Positions 17,448 through 26,787 of a stretch of 64,000 nucleotides of DNA are shown here, in pieces (the stretch's first letter is position 1; the number at the start of each line of letters is the position of its first letter). Location of the stretch: positions 1,054,001 through 1,118,000 of the forward strand of contig NC_013216.1 in NCBI RefSeq assembly GCF_000024205.1, given 5' to 3'. Source of the DNA: Desulfofarcimen acetoxidans DSM 771. Lineage in GTDB: Bacteria; Bacillota; Desulfotomaculia; Desulfotomaculales; Desulfofarciminaceae. The position numbers were made by a program, and so were the translations under genes. The notes under the pieces are model-generated. The model ran no database searches. It was not told where the DNA came from and was given only the letters and a program-made list of their open reading frames with translations.

Positions 17448-17978
17448 TTGGTAGTAACGCAAAATCTTGCGGAAAAACTTAACCCTACCGAAAACGATCA
17501 GATGGAAACGCTGCAGCAGCCGCCAACAAGGTCTAAAAAACATTTTTGTATATCCAGAAGCCAGTGTTTTGTCTTTACAAGTTTAGTATTGGCCGCCTTT
17601 TTAACCGGAGCAGTAATCTCCTTTTATTGTGCGCAAATTTTCACCATGGGCTATAAGATGAGCAAGATGAAAAAAGAAATAGCCGAGATTCAAAACGACA
17701 GTCAAGATATGCAGGTTGAAATCACCAGGCTTTCTTCTTTGGACCGGGTAGAGGCAATGGCGACACAAAAACTGGGCATGGTTGCGCCTGGCAGGGACAT
17801 TGTACTGGTAGATGCCCCGTTAACCAAACAAAATCAGGTGCAGTCACCGGTTCAAGCGCAGGTGAATACGGATCCGGCAATAGATGAGGAAAATGTCGAC
17901 CCGGAAAAGTCCAGCTGGGTAATAGAGGCGATAACCCAATTAGTCAGTTATCTGGAACAACATGTGAAAGCTTGCTAG
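17448..17978 (+). CDS. ftsL: cell division protein FtsL
   Basis: About 176 residues from TTG 17448, which has GAGAGG at an 8-nt distance; a GTG at 17439 overlaps the ribosome site. A single membrane helix (FTSLVLAAFLTGAVISFYCA, about 43-62) is followed by a septum-side coiled coil (KMSKMKKEIAEIQNDSQDM) and the ATQKLGMVAPG motif typical of FtsL/FtsB-like proteins. A Gln/Pro-rich tail follows. Identity rests on topology and position between rsmH and the penicillin-binding protein. It belongs to the FtsQ/FtsL/DivIC complex that activates septal synthesis. Confidence 0.9.
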   Translation: MVVTQNLAEKLNPTENDQMETLQQPPTRSKKHFCISRSQCFVFTSLVLAAFLTGAVISFYCAQIFTMGYKMSKMKKEIAEIQNDSQDMQVEITRLSSLDRVEAMATQKLGMVAPGRDIVLVDAPLTKQNQVQSPVQAQVNTDPAIDEENVDPEKSSWVIEAITQLVSYLEQHVKAC

Positions 17979-18009
17979 ATTGAATTCGGCAAGGGTGGGG
18001 GAGGAGTCC

Positions 18010-20136
18010 ATGCGCACGACTAATATAACGGTTAGAAAAAGGATTACCATACTCTTTCTCCTGATAGCTGCTTTTTTGCTCTTTTTAATTTTTCGTTTAG
18101 CCTGGTTGCAATTTGTCAAAGGTGGTGATCTGAGCCGCAAATCCTTTGAAATGCGTACCACTGATGTACCGGTTGAGGCAAAGCGTGGATCAGTATATGA
18201 TCGCAACGGAAATGAACTGGTTACCAGCATCAGTACGGACTCTGTTTATGCTATTCCCAAGCAAATAGAAAAACCGGCGGAAGTTGCTAAAAAACTTGCC
18301 CCTTATCTTAAAATGGATGAGGAAAAGATATATAAGATCCTAACCAAAAAATCAGCCTTTGAATGGGTATCCCGCAAGCGAATAGATTTTGAAGCATCAC
18401 AGGAACTTAAAAAAATGAAGCTGCAGGGAATAGGCTTTGCCGAAGAGAGCAGGCGTTATTACTTGCATGACACTCTGGCGCCTCAAGTTCTGGGATTTAC
18501 CGGAATCGACAACCAGGGTTTGATGGGCATAGAGAAAGCTTATGATCAAGAATTAAAAGGGGTACCGGGCCGGGTAGTTGTTGAGCATGACGCAGCCGGC
18601 AACACTGTTCCCCAGGCTATGCATAAATATTACGCACCCCGGCAGGGACATAATATTATACTGACAATCGATCAGAGTATTCAGTATTTTGTAGAGAGAG
18701 AACTGGATAAGGTAGTGAGTGAATATAGCCCGAAAAATGCCGTAATTGTAGTAATGAATCCTAAGACAGCAGAGATACTGGCAATGGGTTGTCGACCTAC
18801 TTTTAATTCCAATGACTGGTCAAGCGCGCCACAGACTTCCTGGGACAGAAACCCGGCTATCTGGTATAATTATGAACCTGGCTCGACATTCAAGATTATT
18901 ACCATGTCTGCTGCTCTGGAAGAGGGGACGGTAAAAGAAAGCGATACTTTTAATGATCCCGGTTTCATTAAAGTTGCAGACCGAATTATTAAATGCTGGA
19001 AAGCCGGGGGGCATGGCTTTGAGACTTTTGCCGATGTTGTCGCTAATTCTTGCAACCCTGGCTTTATTGAAGTAGGTTTGGAACTGGGCAAAGAGCGCTT
19101 CTATAAGTACATTAAGGCTTTTGGTTTCGGTGAGTTAACTAATTTAAATTTGCCGGGCGAAGCCAATGGCATACTCATACCGGAGGAAAAAGCAACTACT
19201 CTAAACCTTGCTACCATATCTATTGGCCAGTCTGTAGCGGTTACTCCCATACAATTGATTACTGCGGTTTGCGGTGCCGTTAACGGCGGCACACTAATGA
19301 AACCACAACTGGTTAAATCAATAACTGACAGTGAGGGAAAGGTTGTTAAAACCTTTGAGCCGGAAAAAATACGCCAGGTCATATCCAAAGCAACTTCTCA
19401 AGAGGTCAGGCATCTTTTGGAAGGAGTCGTAATGAACGGTTCAGGCGCTAATGCTTTTGTAGAAGGTTACGGTACCGGTGGTAAGACAGGTACGGCTCAA
19501 GTAGTTGGTGAGAGGGGCGGTTATGTAAGCGGTAAATATGTTGCCTCTTTTGTGGGCTTTTCCCCGGTAGATGACCCGCAGGTTGTCTGTTTGGTGGTAG
19601 TCAGCGAGCCGCAGACCACTGCTTATTACGGCAGCCAGGTAGCTACACCTATATATAAAGAAGTAGTTCAGAATACATTAAGGTATATGGGGGTGCCGGA
19701 ACGCCCCGGGATTAAAAAACCTAAAGATCCGCTGGTATTTTATGAAGAGCCCGAAATAAGGGTAAGTGTGCCAAATGTTGTTAACTACCCTCTGGAGCAG
19801 GCTCAGGAAGTTCTGAGAGGCCGTGGTTTAGCCTTTAAAACCAGCGGCAGCGGTGATATGGTTGGCAGTCAAACACCCGGTGGGGGAGCGGAAGTGCTCA
19901 ACGGCACGACAGTACTGCTTAACCTTGACGCACAAGAACAGAAGGATCCTTCTGTAATAATTATGCCTGATTTAAGAGGTCTTAGTATCAAGGAAGCCGG
20001 CAATCTGCTCGATAAGTTGGGTCTAAAATTAGAATCGCAGGGAACCGGACTGGCAGCAGAACAGAGTGTGGCACCTGGCAATAAGGTTACTGCCGGAACT
20101 GTGATAAAAATAGATTTTGCGGCACCGGATGAATAA
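18010..20136 (+). CDS. spoVD: class B penicillin-binding protein with PASTA repeats (SpoVD/PBP2B)
   Basis: About 708 residues from ATG 18010, behind GGGGGAGGAG. An N-terminal membrane helix (ILFLLIAAFLLFLIF) precedes the dimerisation domain (RGSVYDRNGNEL), then the transpeptidase with catalytic Ser292 in GSTFK, the SxN triad S-C-N in ANSCNPG and the KTG triad in GGKTGTAQ. Two PASTA domains close the protein (VSVPNVVNYPLEQAQ and MPDLRGLSIKEAG). It cross-links septal or spore-cortex peptidoglycan outside the membrane. Only one class B PBP gene is here, where Bacillus has pbpB and spoVD in tandem, so it may do both jobs. A terminator follows. Confidence 0.93.
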   Translation: MRTTNITVRKRITILFLLIAAFLLFLIFRLAWLQFVKGGDLSRKSFEMRTTDVPVEAKRGSVYDRNGNELVTSISTDSVYAIPKQIEKPAEVAKKLAPYLKMDEEKIYKILTKKSAFEWVSRKRIDFEASQELKKMKLQGIGFAEESRRYYLHDTLAPQVLGFTGIDNQGLMGIEKAYDQELKGVPGRVVVEHDAAGNTVPQAMHKYYAPRQGHNIILTIDQSIQYFVERELDKVVSEYSPKNAVIVVMNPKTAEILAMGCRPTFNSNDWSSAPQTSWDRNPAIWYNYEPGSTFKIITMSAALEEGTVKESDTFNDPGFIKVADRIIKCWKAGGHGFETFADVVANSCNPGFIEVGLELGKERFYKYIKAFGFGELTNLNLPGEANGILIPEEKATTLNLATISIGQSVAVTPIQLITAVCGAVNGGTLMKPQLVKSITDSEGKVVKTFEPEKIRQVISKATSQEVRHLLEGVVMNGSGANAFVEGYGTGGKTGTAQVVGERGGYVSGKYVASFVGFSPVDDPQVVCLVVVSEPQTTAYYGSQVATPIYKEVVQNTLRYMGVPERPGIKKPKDPLVFYEEPEIRVSVPNVVNYPLEQAQEVLRGRGLAFKTSGSGDMVGSQTPGGGAEVLNGTTVLLNLDAQEQKDPSVIIMPDLRGLSIKEAGNLLDKLGLKLESQGTGLAAEQSVAPGNKVTAGTVIKIDFAAPDE

Positions 20137-20154
20137 TAAGGAAGAAACCTGTGA

Positions 20155-20192
20155 CTCAGACTGCTTCCTTTGCGGGGATGTCTGAGTTTTTG
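20155..20192 (+). terminator. Terminator between spoVD and murE
   Basis: ACTCAGAC and GTCTGAGT form an 8-bp stem with an 18-nt loop, followed by TTTTT. A TATAAT with an upstream TG lies just downstream (about 20199), so murE and later genes may also start from their own promoter. Confidence 0.65.
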
Positions 20193-20333
20193 GTGTATAA
20201 TGTAAAATGTTTTGCCAGGTTAGATTATGCTATTATGGGAATAATATATAGCTAAAAGCTTTTAGATAAAAGTCAACAGAGGCCGCTCATGATGATTATG
20301 GGGCGGGTAAAATATGTTTAAGGGGGGCTGGTT

Positions 20334-21830
20334 TTGCTTTTTGGAGAAATTTTACAATCTGTAGAAGTTTTATCGGCAGGCGGTAATTCGGAAATACAGC
20401 TTACCGGTATTGCCTATGATTCAAGGCAGGCTAACCCAGGCTTTTTGTTTGTGGCTGTGGAGGGTTTTCAAACTGATGGCCATGATTATATATTAGATGC
20501 AGTAAATAACGGTGCAGTGGCAGTGATTTTGCAAAAAGATATGATTTTGCCTGATTATATTGCCTGGGCAAGAGTACCTGACAGCAGAAAGGCCCTGGCT
20601 CTTTTATCAGCCAGGTTTTATAACTATCCCTCGCGCCGGCTGAAAATGATTGGTGTGACCGGAACCAACGGTAAAACAACTACCGCTCACTTAATTGAAT
20701 CAGTATACCGTGCTGCGGGCCATAGAACCGGGTTAATCGGGACTTGTTACAACCTGATTGGTGAAGAAATCTTTGAGGTTAAGCATACAACGCCTGAATC
20801 CACTGATTTGCAATCTCTTTTATCAGCTATGCTGAAGGCAGGGGTTGAGGTGGTGGCCATGGAGGTGTCTTCGCATGCCCTAAATCTGCACAGGGTAGAT
20901 GGGTGTGAGTTTGATATCGCTGTGTTTACAAATTTGACTCAAGATCACCTGGATTTTCATGAGAATATGGAAGATTACCTGGCTGCCAAGAGTATTCTGT
21001 TTTCCGGCTTGCAAGGTGATGGCGGTAAGAACGGTGCCAAGTATGCGATTATCAATGCTGATGACGAGGCTGCGGCCAGGCTTACAAGGCTTAGCGGGGG
21101 CCAGGTAATCACTTATGGTATGGTCAAAAAGGCTGATATAATAGCGGAGAATATTACGGTCAGAGCGGATGGTGCTTCTTTCACTGTAGCCAGCCGGCAG
21201 GGAAAGGTAACAATTAATTTAAACTTGACAGGTAAGTTCAATGTTTATAATGCGTTGGCCGCTTACTCTGTAGGGATGGTTTCCGGTTTTTCACCTCAAG
21301 TTATTAAGCATGCTCTGGAAGGAGTAAAAGGTGTTCCCGGACGTTTTGAGCTGGTGGACGAGGGTCAGGATTTTGCAGTTATTGTTGATTACGCCCACAC
21401 ACCTGACGGTTTAAGAAATATCCTGAATACGGCCCGTGAGTTCACTGCCGGTAAACTAATTAATGTTTTTGGCTGTGGTGGTGATCGTGACCGCACTAAG
21501 CGACCGTTAATGGGAGAGATAAGCGGCAGACTCAGTGATTTCACGATTGTTACCTCTGATAATCCTCGCCGCGAGGACGCGGATAGGATTATTTTGGACA
21601 TTCTTGTTGGGATCAGCAGAGTGGTGGAAAGAGATTATTACACCATTATAAGCGATCGGAGAGCGGCTATAAAAGCAGCTCTGGCTCAAGCTGCTTCAGG
21701 TGATGTAGTGATTATTGCCGGAAAGGGTCACGAGACCTATCAAATAATAGGTGACGTTCGTTATGCGTTTGACGACAGGGAGGAAGTCCGGCAAGCTCTA
21801 AGGGAACTTTTCTCGCTGCCTGTCACTTAG
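20334..21830 (+). CDS. murE: UDP-MurNAc-L-Ala-D-Glu:meso-diaminopimelate ligase
   Basis: 498 residues, TTG start at 20334 after AAGGGGGG. The central ATP loop is GVTGTNGKTTTAHLIES (near residue 108). SDNPRREDAD near 410 contains the DNPR motif that recognises meso-diaminopimelate rather than lysine, so the wall is DAP-type. It adds the third amino acid of the stem peptide in the cytosol. Other family motifs present are HTTPESTDLQ, EVSSHALNLHRV and DYAHTPDGL. It is followed 15 bp later by murF. Confidence 0.97.
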   Translation: MLFGEILQSVEVLSAGGNSEIQLTGIAYDSRQANPGFLFVAVEGFQTDGHDYILDAVNNGAVAVILQKDMILPDYIAWARVPDSRKALALLSARFYNYPSRRLKMIGVTGTNGKTTTAHLIESVYRAAGHRTGLIGTCYNLIGEEIFEVKHTTPESTDLQSLLSAMLKAGVEVVAMEVSSHALNLHRVDGCEFDIAVFTNLTQDHLDFHENMEDYLAAKSILFSGLQGDGGKNGAKYAIINADDEAAARLTRLSGGQVITYGMVKKADIIAENITVRADGASFTVASRQGKVTINLNLTGKFNVYNALAAYSVGMVSGFSPQVIKHALEGVKGVPGRFELVDEGQDFAVIVDYAHTPDGLRNILNTAREFTAGKLINVFGCGGDRDRTKRPLMGEISGRLSDFTIVTSDNPRREDADRIILDILVGISRVVERDYYTIISDRRAAIKAALAQAASGDVVIIAGKGHETYQIIGDVRYAFDDREEVRQALRELFSLPVT

Positions 21831-21845
21831 ATATTGGAGGAAAGT

Positions 21846-23219
21846 ATGAAAACCATGTCTTTAGATGAGATTGCCGGGGTTATTGGAGCCAGACAAGTGC
21901 AGAAAGGCTCAGTTAATGAAGTTTCCTCTGTTTGCACTGATACACGCAGGTTAAAGCCGGGAGAATTGTTCTTTGCCTTAAAAGGAGAAAATTATGATGC
22001 CAATGATTTTGTCGAACAAGGTAAAGCTAAGCAAGCAGCGGCGGTTGTTGTAAGCCGGGTTTTGTCCGCTGTAAATTCCGGTACTGCAGTATTGCAAGTG
22101 CAGGACAGTTTAAAAGCCCTGCAGGCTCTGGCCCGTTATAACAGGCAGCTTTTTAATATTCCTGTCATTGGCGTTACCGGCAGTAATGGTAAAACCTCTA
22201 CCAAGGATATGATAGCAAGTGTTTTGGGTGTGCGATATAAAACTTTAAAAACCAGCGGTAACTACAATAACGAAATCGGTTTGCCTTTAACTCTGTTGTC
22301 TATGGATAGTTCACACCAGACAGCAGTTGTGGAAATGGCCATGCGAGGCAGGGGGGAAATTGATTTTCTTTGCCAACTGGCCAGACCAACTGGCGCTGTA
22401 ATAACCTGTATAGGCGAAGCCCACCTGGAACTGCTTGGTTCCCGGGAGAATATTGCTGCCGCCAAAGGCGAGATGCTTCAGCATATTGGGCCGCAGGGGT
22501 TTGCCTTGCTGAGCGGAAACAGTTCTTTGACCAGGCAATTGGCGGGGCTTACTGCCGGTAAGGTATTATTTTACGGAACAGAACCACAGCTGGATATTAG
22601 AGCCTGCGATATTCAAACCGGCAGTAATGGGAGTAAATTTACTGTAATCACATCCCGTGGGCAGGAGGATATCTTCCTTCCGATACCAGGTCGGCATAAT
22701 ATTATAAATTCTCTGGCAGCTGTAGGAGTGGGTCTGGAACTGGGCCTTTCTTTGCCGGAAATCAAAGCAGGTTTGGCGGAAGTGGTTTTAACTGGTATGA
22801 GAATGGAAATAATAAAAATTAATGGCATAACGGTGATAAATGATGTGTATAACGCTAACCCTGACTCCTCTAAAGCTGCTTTGACAACACTGGCGGATTT
22901 GGGACATAACCGAAGAAAGATTGCAGTTTTAGGCAGTATGTTTGAATTGGGCTGCAGGGCGGTAGAGGGCCATCGTGAGGTGGGCAGAGCGGCTTTTGCA
23001 GCAGGAACCGAATATCTGGTGACAGTGGGAGAATTGGCCCGGCAAATTGCTGTAGGTGCAAAAAATGCAGGTATGCCTGCTGACAGAATATTTGTTTATG
23101 AAGATAAGCAGAGAGCCTGTGATTGCCTGGGTGAATTGTGTAAAAAGGAAGATGTGATCCTGGTTAAAGGCTCACGGGGAATGCATATGGAGGAAGTTGT
23201 GAGTTATTTAGCGCAGTAA
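21846..23219 (+). CDS. murF: UDP-MurNAc-tripeptide:D-Ala-D-Ala ligase
   Basis: About 457 residues; ATG 21846 lies 5 bp after GGAGG. Motifs are CTDTRRLKPGELFFAL near 30-46, the ATP loop GVTGSNGKTSTKDM near 110, AVVEMAMRGRGEID and NDVYNANPDS near 330. It completes the UDP-MurNAc-pentapeptide in the cytosol by adding D-Ala-D-Ala. Length and motif order are regular for the family. It lies between murE and mraY as in other Firmicutes. Confidence 0.96.
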   Translation: MKTMSLDEIAGVIGARQVQKGSVNEVSSVCTDTRRLKPGELFFALKGENYDANDFVEQGKAKQAAAVVVSRVLSAVNSGTAVLQVQDSLKALQALARYNRQLFNIPVIGVTGSNGKTSTKDMIASVLGVRYKTLKTSGNYNNEIGLPLTLLSMDSSHQTAVVEMAMRGRGEIDFLCQLARPTGAVITCIGEAHLELLGSRENIAAAKGEMLQHIGPQGFALLSGNSSLTRQLAGLTAGKVLFYGTEPQLDIRACDIQTGSNGSKFTVITSRGQEDIFLPIPGRHNIINSLAAVGVGLELGLSLPEIKAGLAEVVLTGMRMEIIKINGITVINDVYNANPDSSKAALTTLADLGHNRRKIAVLGSMFELGCRAVEGHREVGRAAFAAGTEYLVTVGELARQIAVGAKNAGMPADRIFVYEDKQRACDCLGELCKKEDVILVKGSRGMHMEEVVSYLAQ

Positions 23220-23273
23220 GTTATAACCTCGGGTTTATTTTTTATATGCCGGCGGTTTAAGGTGGGGGGGTTT

Positions 23274-24254
23274 ATGAATATAATATGGGAGGCTCTTGGT
23301 GTATCCCTGGCAGTGACTCTTTTTTCCGGGCCTGTAGTTATTCCACTGCTGCGTCGTTTGAAGTTCGGCCAGCAGATTCGTGATGACGGGCCGCAGAGGC
23401 ACTTAAAAAAAGCTGGTACACCGACTATGGGTGGGATAATGTTTTTGCTGGGGGTTGTTGTGGCAGGGCTATGGCTGGGCAATAAGTCTGCGGAAGGTAT
23501 GATGTTATTAGGTATTACTTTGGGATTTGGCTTAATTGGTTTTTTAGATGATTACATAAAGGTTGTTTTAAAAAGATCCCTGGGTTTAAGAGCCAGGGAA
23601 AAATTATTAGGACAGTTTGTACTTGCTATTATTCTGGTTTGGTTTGCAGTATTCCATTTCGGCAGAGGTACTGATCTGGCCTTGCCTTTTAGCGGAACAA
23701 CCTTTGATTTTGGGTGGTTGTTCTACTTTGTTTTTGCGGTATTTTTGATTGTAGGTATGGTTAATGCGGTTAATCTGACAGATGGCCTTGACGGTTTGGC
23801 TGCAGGAACAAGTGCACTGGTTGCCTTTGCCTATGTGGTCATAGCCATGACCACAGGCAAGCCGGGTATTGCCCTGATCATGGCAGCAGTTGTCGGTGGT
23901 TGTTTGGGTTTTCTCTGGTATAATAATTATCCGGCCAGGGTATTTATGGGTGACACCGGTTCGCTTGCCTTGGGCGGATCCCTGGCAGCGGCCGCTGTAT
24001 TAACACGCAGTGAACTGATTTTTCTAATTGTGGGGATAATTTTTCTAGTCGAAGCTCTATCAGTAATTATTCAGGTGATTTCCTTTAAATTAACTGGTAA
24101 GCGTGTGTTTAAAATGAGTCCGCTGCACCATCATTTTGAACTGAGCAACTGGTCTGAAGTTAGAATAGTGCTCACCTTCTGGTTGGTCACAGTTATTTTC
24201 GCAGTTTTTGGTCTGGCAGGAATGGCGGTAGATTTATCTTTGCTTTGGGACTGA
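23274..24254 (+). CDS. mraY: phospho-MurNAc-pentapeptide transferase
   Basis: About 326 residues from ATG 23274 (AGGTGGGGGG upstream), with about ten membrane helices. Signatures include KAGTPTMGGIMF, FLDDYIKVVLKRSLGL with the metal-binding Asp pair, NAVNLTDGLDGLAAG and the cytoplasmic SPLHHHFEL loop. It transfers phospho-MurNAc-pentapeptide to undecaprenyl phosphate to make lipid I at the inner face of the membrane. Confidence 0.97.
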   Translation: MNIIWEALGVSLAVTLFSGPVVIPLLRRLKFGQQIRDDGPQRHLKKAGTPTMGGIMFLLGVVVAGLWLGNKSAEGMMLLGITLGFGLIGFLDDYIKVVLKRSLGLRAREKLLGQFVLAIILVWFAVFHFGRGTDLALPFSGTTFDFGWLFYFVFAVFLIVGMVNAVNLTDGLDGLAAGTSALVAFAYVVIAMTTGKPGIALIMAAVVGGCLGFLWYNNYPARVFMGDTGSLALGGSLAAAAVLTRSELIFLIVGIIFLVEALSVIIQVISFKLTGKRVFKMSPLHHHFELSNWSEVRIVLTFWLVTVIFAVFGLAGMAVDLSLLWD

Positions 24255-24282
24255 AGCAGTAAAGTGGAGGTTTAAGATTATC

Positions 24283-25632
24283 ATGGAACTGGAAAACAAA
24301 AAGGTACTGGTTGTGGGAGCCGGAAAAAGCGGTCTGGCCGTTGCCCGTTTTTTAAAGACGAAAAATGCTGAGATTGTGATAACTGATCAGAATTACTCTG
24401 TTGAGTTGCAAAAGCAAATTGAGCAAATTGGTGTGGTGCCTGTTCTGGGGCGATATCCGGAGTTTTCTGATAATGATTATGACTTAGTTGTGGTTAGTCC
24501 CGGTGTTCCGCTCAGTGTTCACCCGGTTGTTAAGGCTCATAGCTTGGGTATTGAGGTTATAGGTGAATTGGAATTAGCCGCTCGTTTTATTAAAGCTCCT
24601 GTTGTGGCTATCACCGGTACGAATGGAAAAACCACAACTACTTCCCTGATCGGTGAAATATTTAGAAATAATGGTATAAAAACATTGGTAGCCGGTAATA
24701 TCGGCTTGCCTTTGGTTACTGAGGTAGAAAAATATGGTCCTGGTGACATTATTGTGGCTGAAGTATCCAGCTTTCAATTAGAGACTACCGTGCATTTCCG
24801 TCCTAATGTTGCTGTAATCCTCAACATTACGCCTGATCACCTTGACCGGCATGCTACCATGCAAAACTATGCGCAGGCCAAAGCAAATATTTATAAGCAG
24901 CAGCTGTCCTCTGATTACACTGTTCTAAATTATGATGATTCTTTGACAGCTTCACTGGCAGTTAAAGTGCCGGGCAGGGTCATATTTTTTAGCCGCAAAC
25001 ATATTTTAGATAGAGGGGTTTTCGTTCGTAACGAGGAGATAATAGCAGCGTTAGATGGCGATGAAACAGCTATCTGCCGGGTCGATGAAGTTAAGATACC
25101 GGGGGCTCATAACCTGGAAAACGCTTTGGCATCTGTAGCTGCCGGATTTGTTTTGGGAGTTGGTCGGCAAGTACTGGCTAATACTTTGAAAACTTTTCCC
25201 GGTGTGGAACACCGGCTGGAATTTGTGGCGGAGATTAACGGTGTTCGCTATATCAATGATTCCAAGGGAACCAACCCAGATGCCGCTGTCAAGGGATTGC
25301 AGGCCTATAGTCAGCCTATTGTTTTAATTGCCGGGGGCAGGAATAAAGGCAGTGATTTTAAAGAATTTATGCAGGCAGCCAAGGAGAAGGTAAGAACAAT
25401 GGTGGTGTTGGGCGAGTGTGCTCAGGAACTGCTGGAAGCGGCGCAAGCTGTTGGTTTCGGCAATGTTATTCAGGCGACTGATTTTATAAGTGCGGTAAAG
25501 CTGGCTGCGCAAACTGCCCGCAGCGGTGATGTAGTGCTGCTGTCTCCTGCGTGCGCCAGTTGGGATATGTTCAAGAATTATGAGGAGAGAGGCAGGCTTT
25601 TTAAGGAGATTGTTAAGGATTTGAGGTGTTAA
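24283..25632 (+). CDS. murD: UDP-MurNAc-L-alanine:D-glutamate ligase
   Basis: 449 residues, ATG after GGAGGTTTAAG. The N-terminal Rossmann loop is VVGAGKSGLAVARF; the ATP loop ITGTNGKTTTTSLIGE lies near residue 113. VAEVSSFQLE, LNITPDHLDRH, YINDSKGTNPDA and LSPACASWDMF are MurD signatures. It adds D-Glu to UDP-MurNAc-L-Ala. The following gene starts at its stop codon, suggesting coupling. Confidence 0.97.
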   Translation: MELENKKVLVVGAGKSGLAVARFLKTKNAEIVITDQNYSVELQKQIEQIGVVPVLGRYPEFSDNDYDLVVVSPGVPLSVHPVVKAHSLGIEVIGELELAARFIKAPVVAITGTNGKTTTTSLIGEIFRNNGIKTLVAGNIGLPLVTEVEKYGPGDIIVAEVSSFQLETTVHFRPNVAVILNITPDHLDRHATMQNYAQAKANIYKQQLSSDYTVLNYDDSLTASLAVKVPGRVIFFSRKHILDRGVFVRNEEIIAALDGDETAICRVDEVKIPGAHNLENALASVAAGFVLGVGRQVLANTLKTFPGVEHRLEFVAEINGVRYINDSKGTNPDAAVKGLQAYSQPIVLIAGGRNKGSDFKEFMQAAKEKVRTMVVLGECAQELLEAAQAVGFGNVIQATDFISAVKLAAQTARSGDVVLLSPACASWDMFKNYEERGRLFKEIVKDLRC

Positions 25633-26754
25633 GTGAACATGAGGGGAAGAAAGCGGCCTCCCGATTTTCTGCTGTTCATAACGGTACTTATGTTATTAGG
25701 TATCGGGGTGGTTATGGTATTCAGTGCCAGTGAATACACTGCTTTGGTCAGAGAGTACTATAACCACGATCCCTTCTATTTTTTTAAAAAGCAGCTTATG
25801 TTTGCCGTAGCGGGCTTGTTGATTATGGGATTGATAGTAAAATACGATTACTGGAGATTTAAAAAGCATACCAATAAAATTGCTATAGCTGCCTTTGTGC
25901 TGCTGATTTTAGTTTTAATCCCGGGTATCGGAGTCGTGTCACACGGAGCCAGGCGTTGGATTGGCATTGGTTTGTGGACATTTCAACCTTCTGAATTGGT
26001 GAAAATGTGTTTGATTATTTTTACTGCTCATGGCTTATCTCAAAAAGGTCATCAGATAAAAAGTTTTACCAGGGGCTTATTACCGTACTTGATGATGATG
26101 GCGGGGGCCAGCGGCTTGATCCTGCTTCAGCCTGATTTAGGGACTGCGTCTACTTTGGCCGGAACTATTGTGTTTATGTTCTTTGCTGCCGGAGCCAGGT
26201 TAAGCAACATGGCCGCCCTGTCAGGCGCGGGAATAATGGCAGTGGCTTTAGCCATATATTTTGAACCATATAGGATGAAGAGATTTTTAGCTTTTTGGGA
26301 TCCTTGGGCAGATCCTCAAGGAGACGGTTTTCACATTATTCAGGGACTCCTGGCACTTGGCTCGGGCGGATTTTTCGGCACCGGCTTGGGACAGGGAAGA
26401 CATTCTAAATTGCTCTATGTGCCTGAGCAGCATACTGATTTTATTTTTGCTGCGGTTGGTGAAGAGCTGGGTTTTATCGGTGCCTGTCTGGTAATACTTC
26501 TATTCGGCATGTTTGTTTGGCGGGGCTTGAAAATTGCCATAGATTCTCCGGATCCTTTTGCCAGCTTAACGGCAGCGGGTTTGACTTTAGGAATAGCACT
26601 GCAGGCCATCATTAATATGGGTGTGGTAACAGGATCACTGCCGGTGACAGGAATTACCCTGCCATTTATCAGTTATGGAGGCACATCCTTGATCTTTACT
26701 CTTATAGGTGTAGGCATTATATTAAATATTTCCAGGTATACTACTTCAAGATGA
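25633..26754 (+). CDS. spoVE: SEDS glycosyltransferase FtsW/SpoVE
   Basis: 373 residues, GTG at 25633 with GAGGTG upstream (ATG 25639 is an alternative), directly abutting murD. About ten membrane helices. Family landmarks are GIGVVMVFSAS, GARRWIGIGLWTFQPSELVK, LLQPDLGT (the catalytic Asp region), the large loop with GDGFHIIQGLLALGSGG, LPEQ-like VPEQHTDFIFA, and ITLPFISYGGTSL. It polymerises lipid II during septation or cortex synthesis together with the class B PBP. FtsW and SpoVE cannot be told apart here; only one is present. Confidence 0.92.
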   Translation: MNMRGRKRPPDFLLFITVLMLLGIGVVMVFSASEYTALVREYYNHDPFYFFKKQLMFAVAGLLIMGLIVKYDYWRFKKHTNKIAIAAFVLLILVLIPGIGVVSHGARRWIGIGLWTFQPSELVKMCLIIFTAHGLSQKGHQIKSFTRGLLPYLMMMAGASGLILLQPDLGTASTLAGTIVFMFFAAGARLSNMAALSGAGIMAVALAIYFEPYRMKRFLAFWDPWADPQGDGFHIIQGLLALGSGGFFGTGLGQGRHSKLLYVPEQHTDFIFAAVGEELGFIGACLVILLFGMFVWRGLKIAIDSPDPFASLTAAGLTLGIALQAIINMGVVTGSLPVTGITLPFISYGGTSLIFTLIGVGIILNISRYTTSR

Positions 26755-26787
26755 TTATATATCATAAGATAAAGCAGGGGTGAATCC

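Noticed and set aside
20224-20250. Fifth copy of the intergenic repeat after spoVD
   Set aside because: GATTATGCTATTATGGGA shares only part of the core, with an inserted base, and is farther from the terminator than the other copies.
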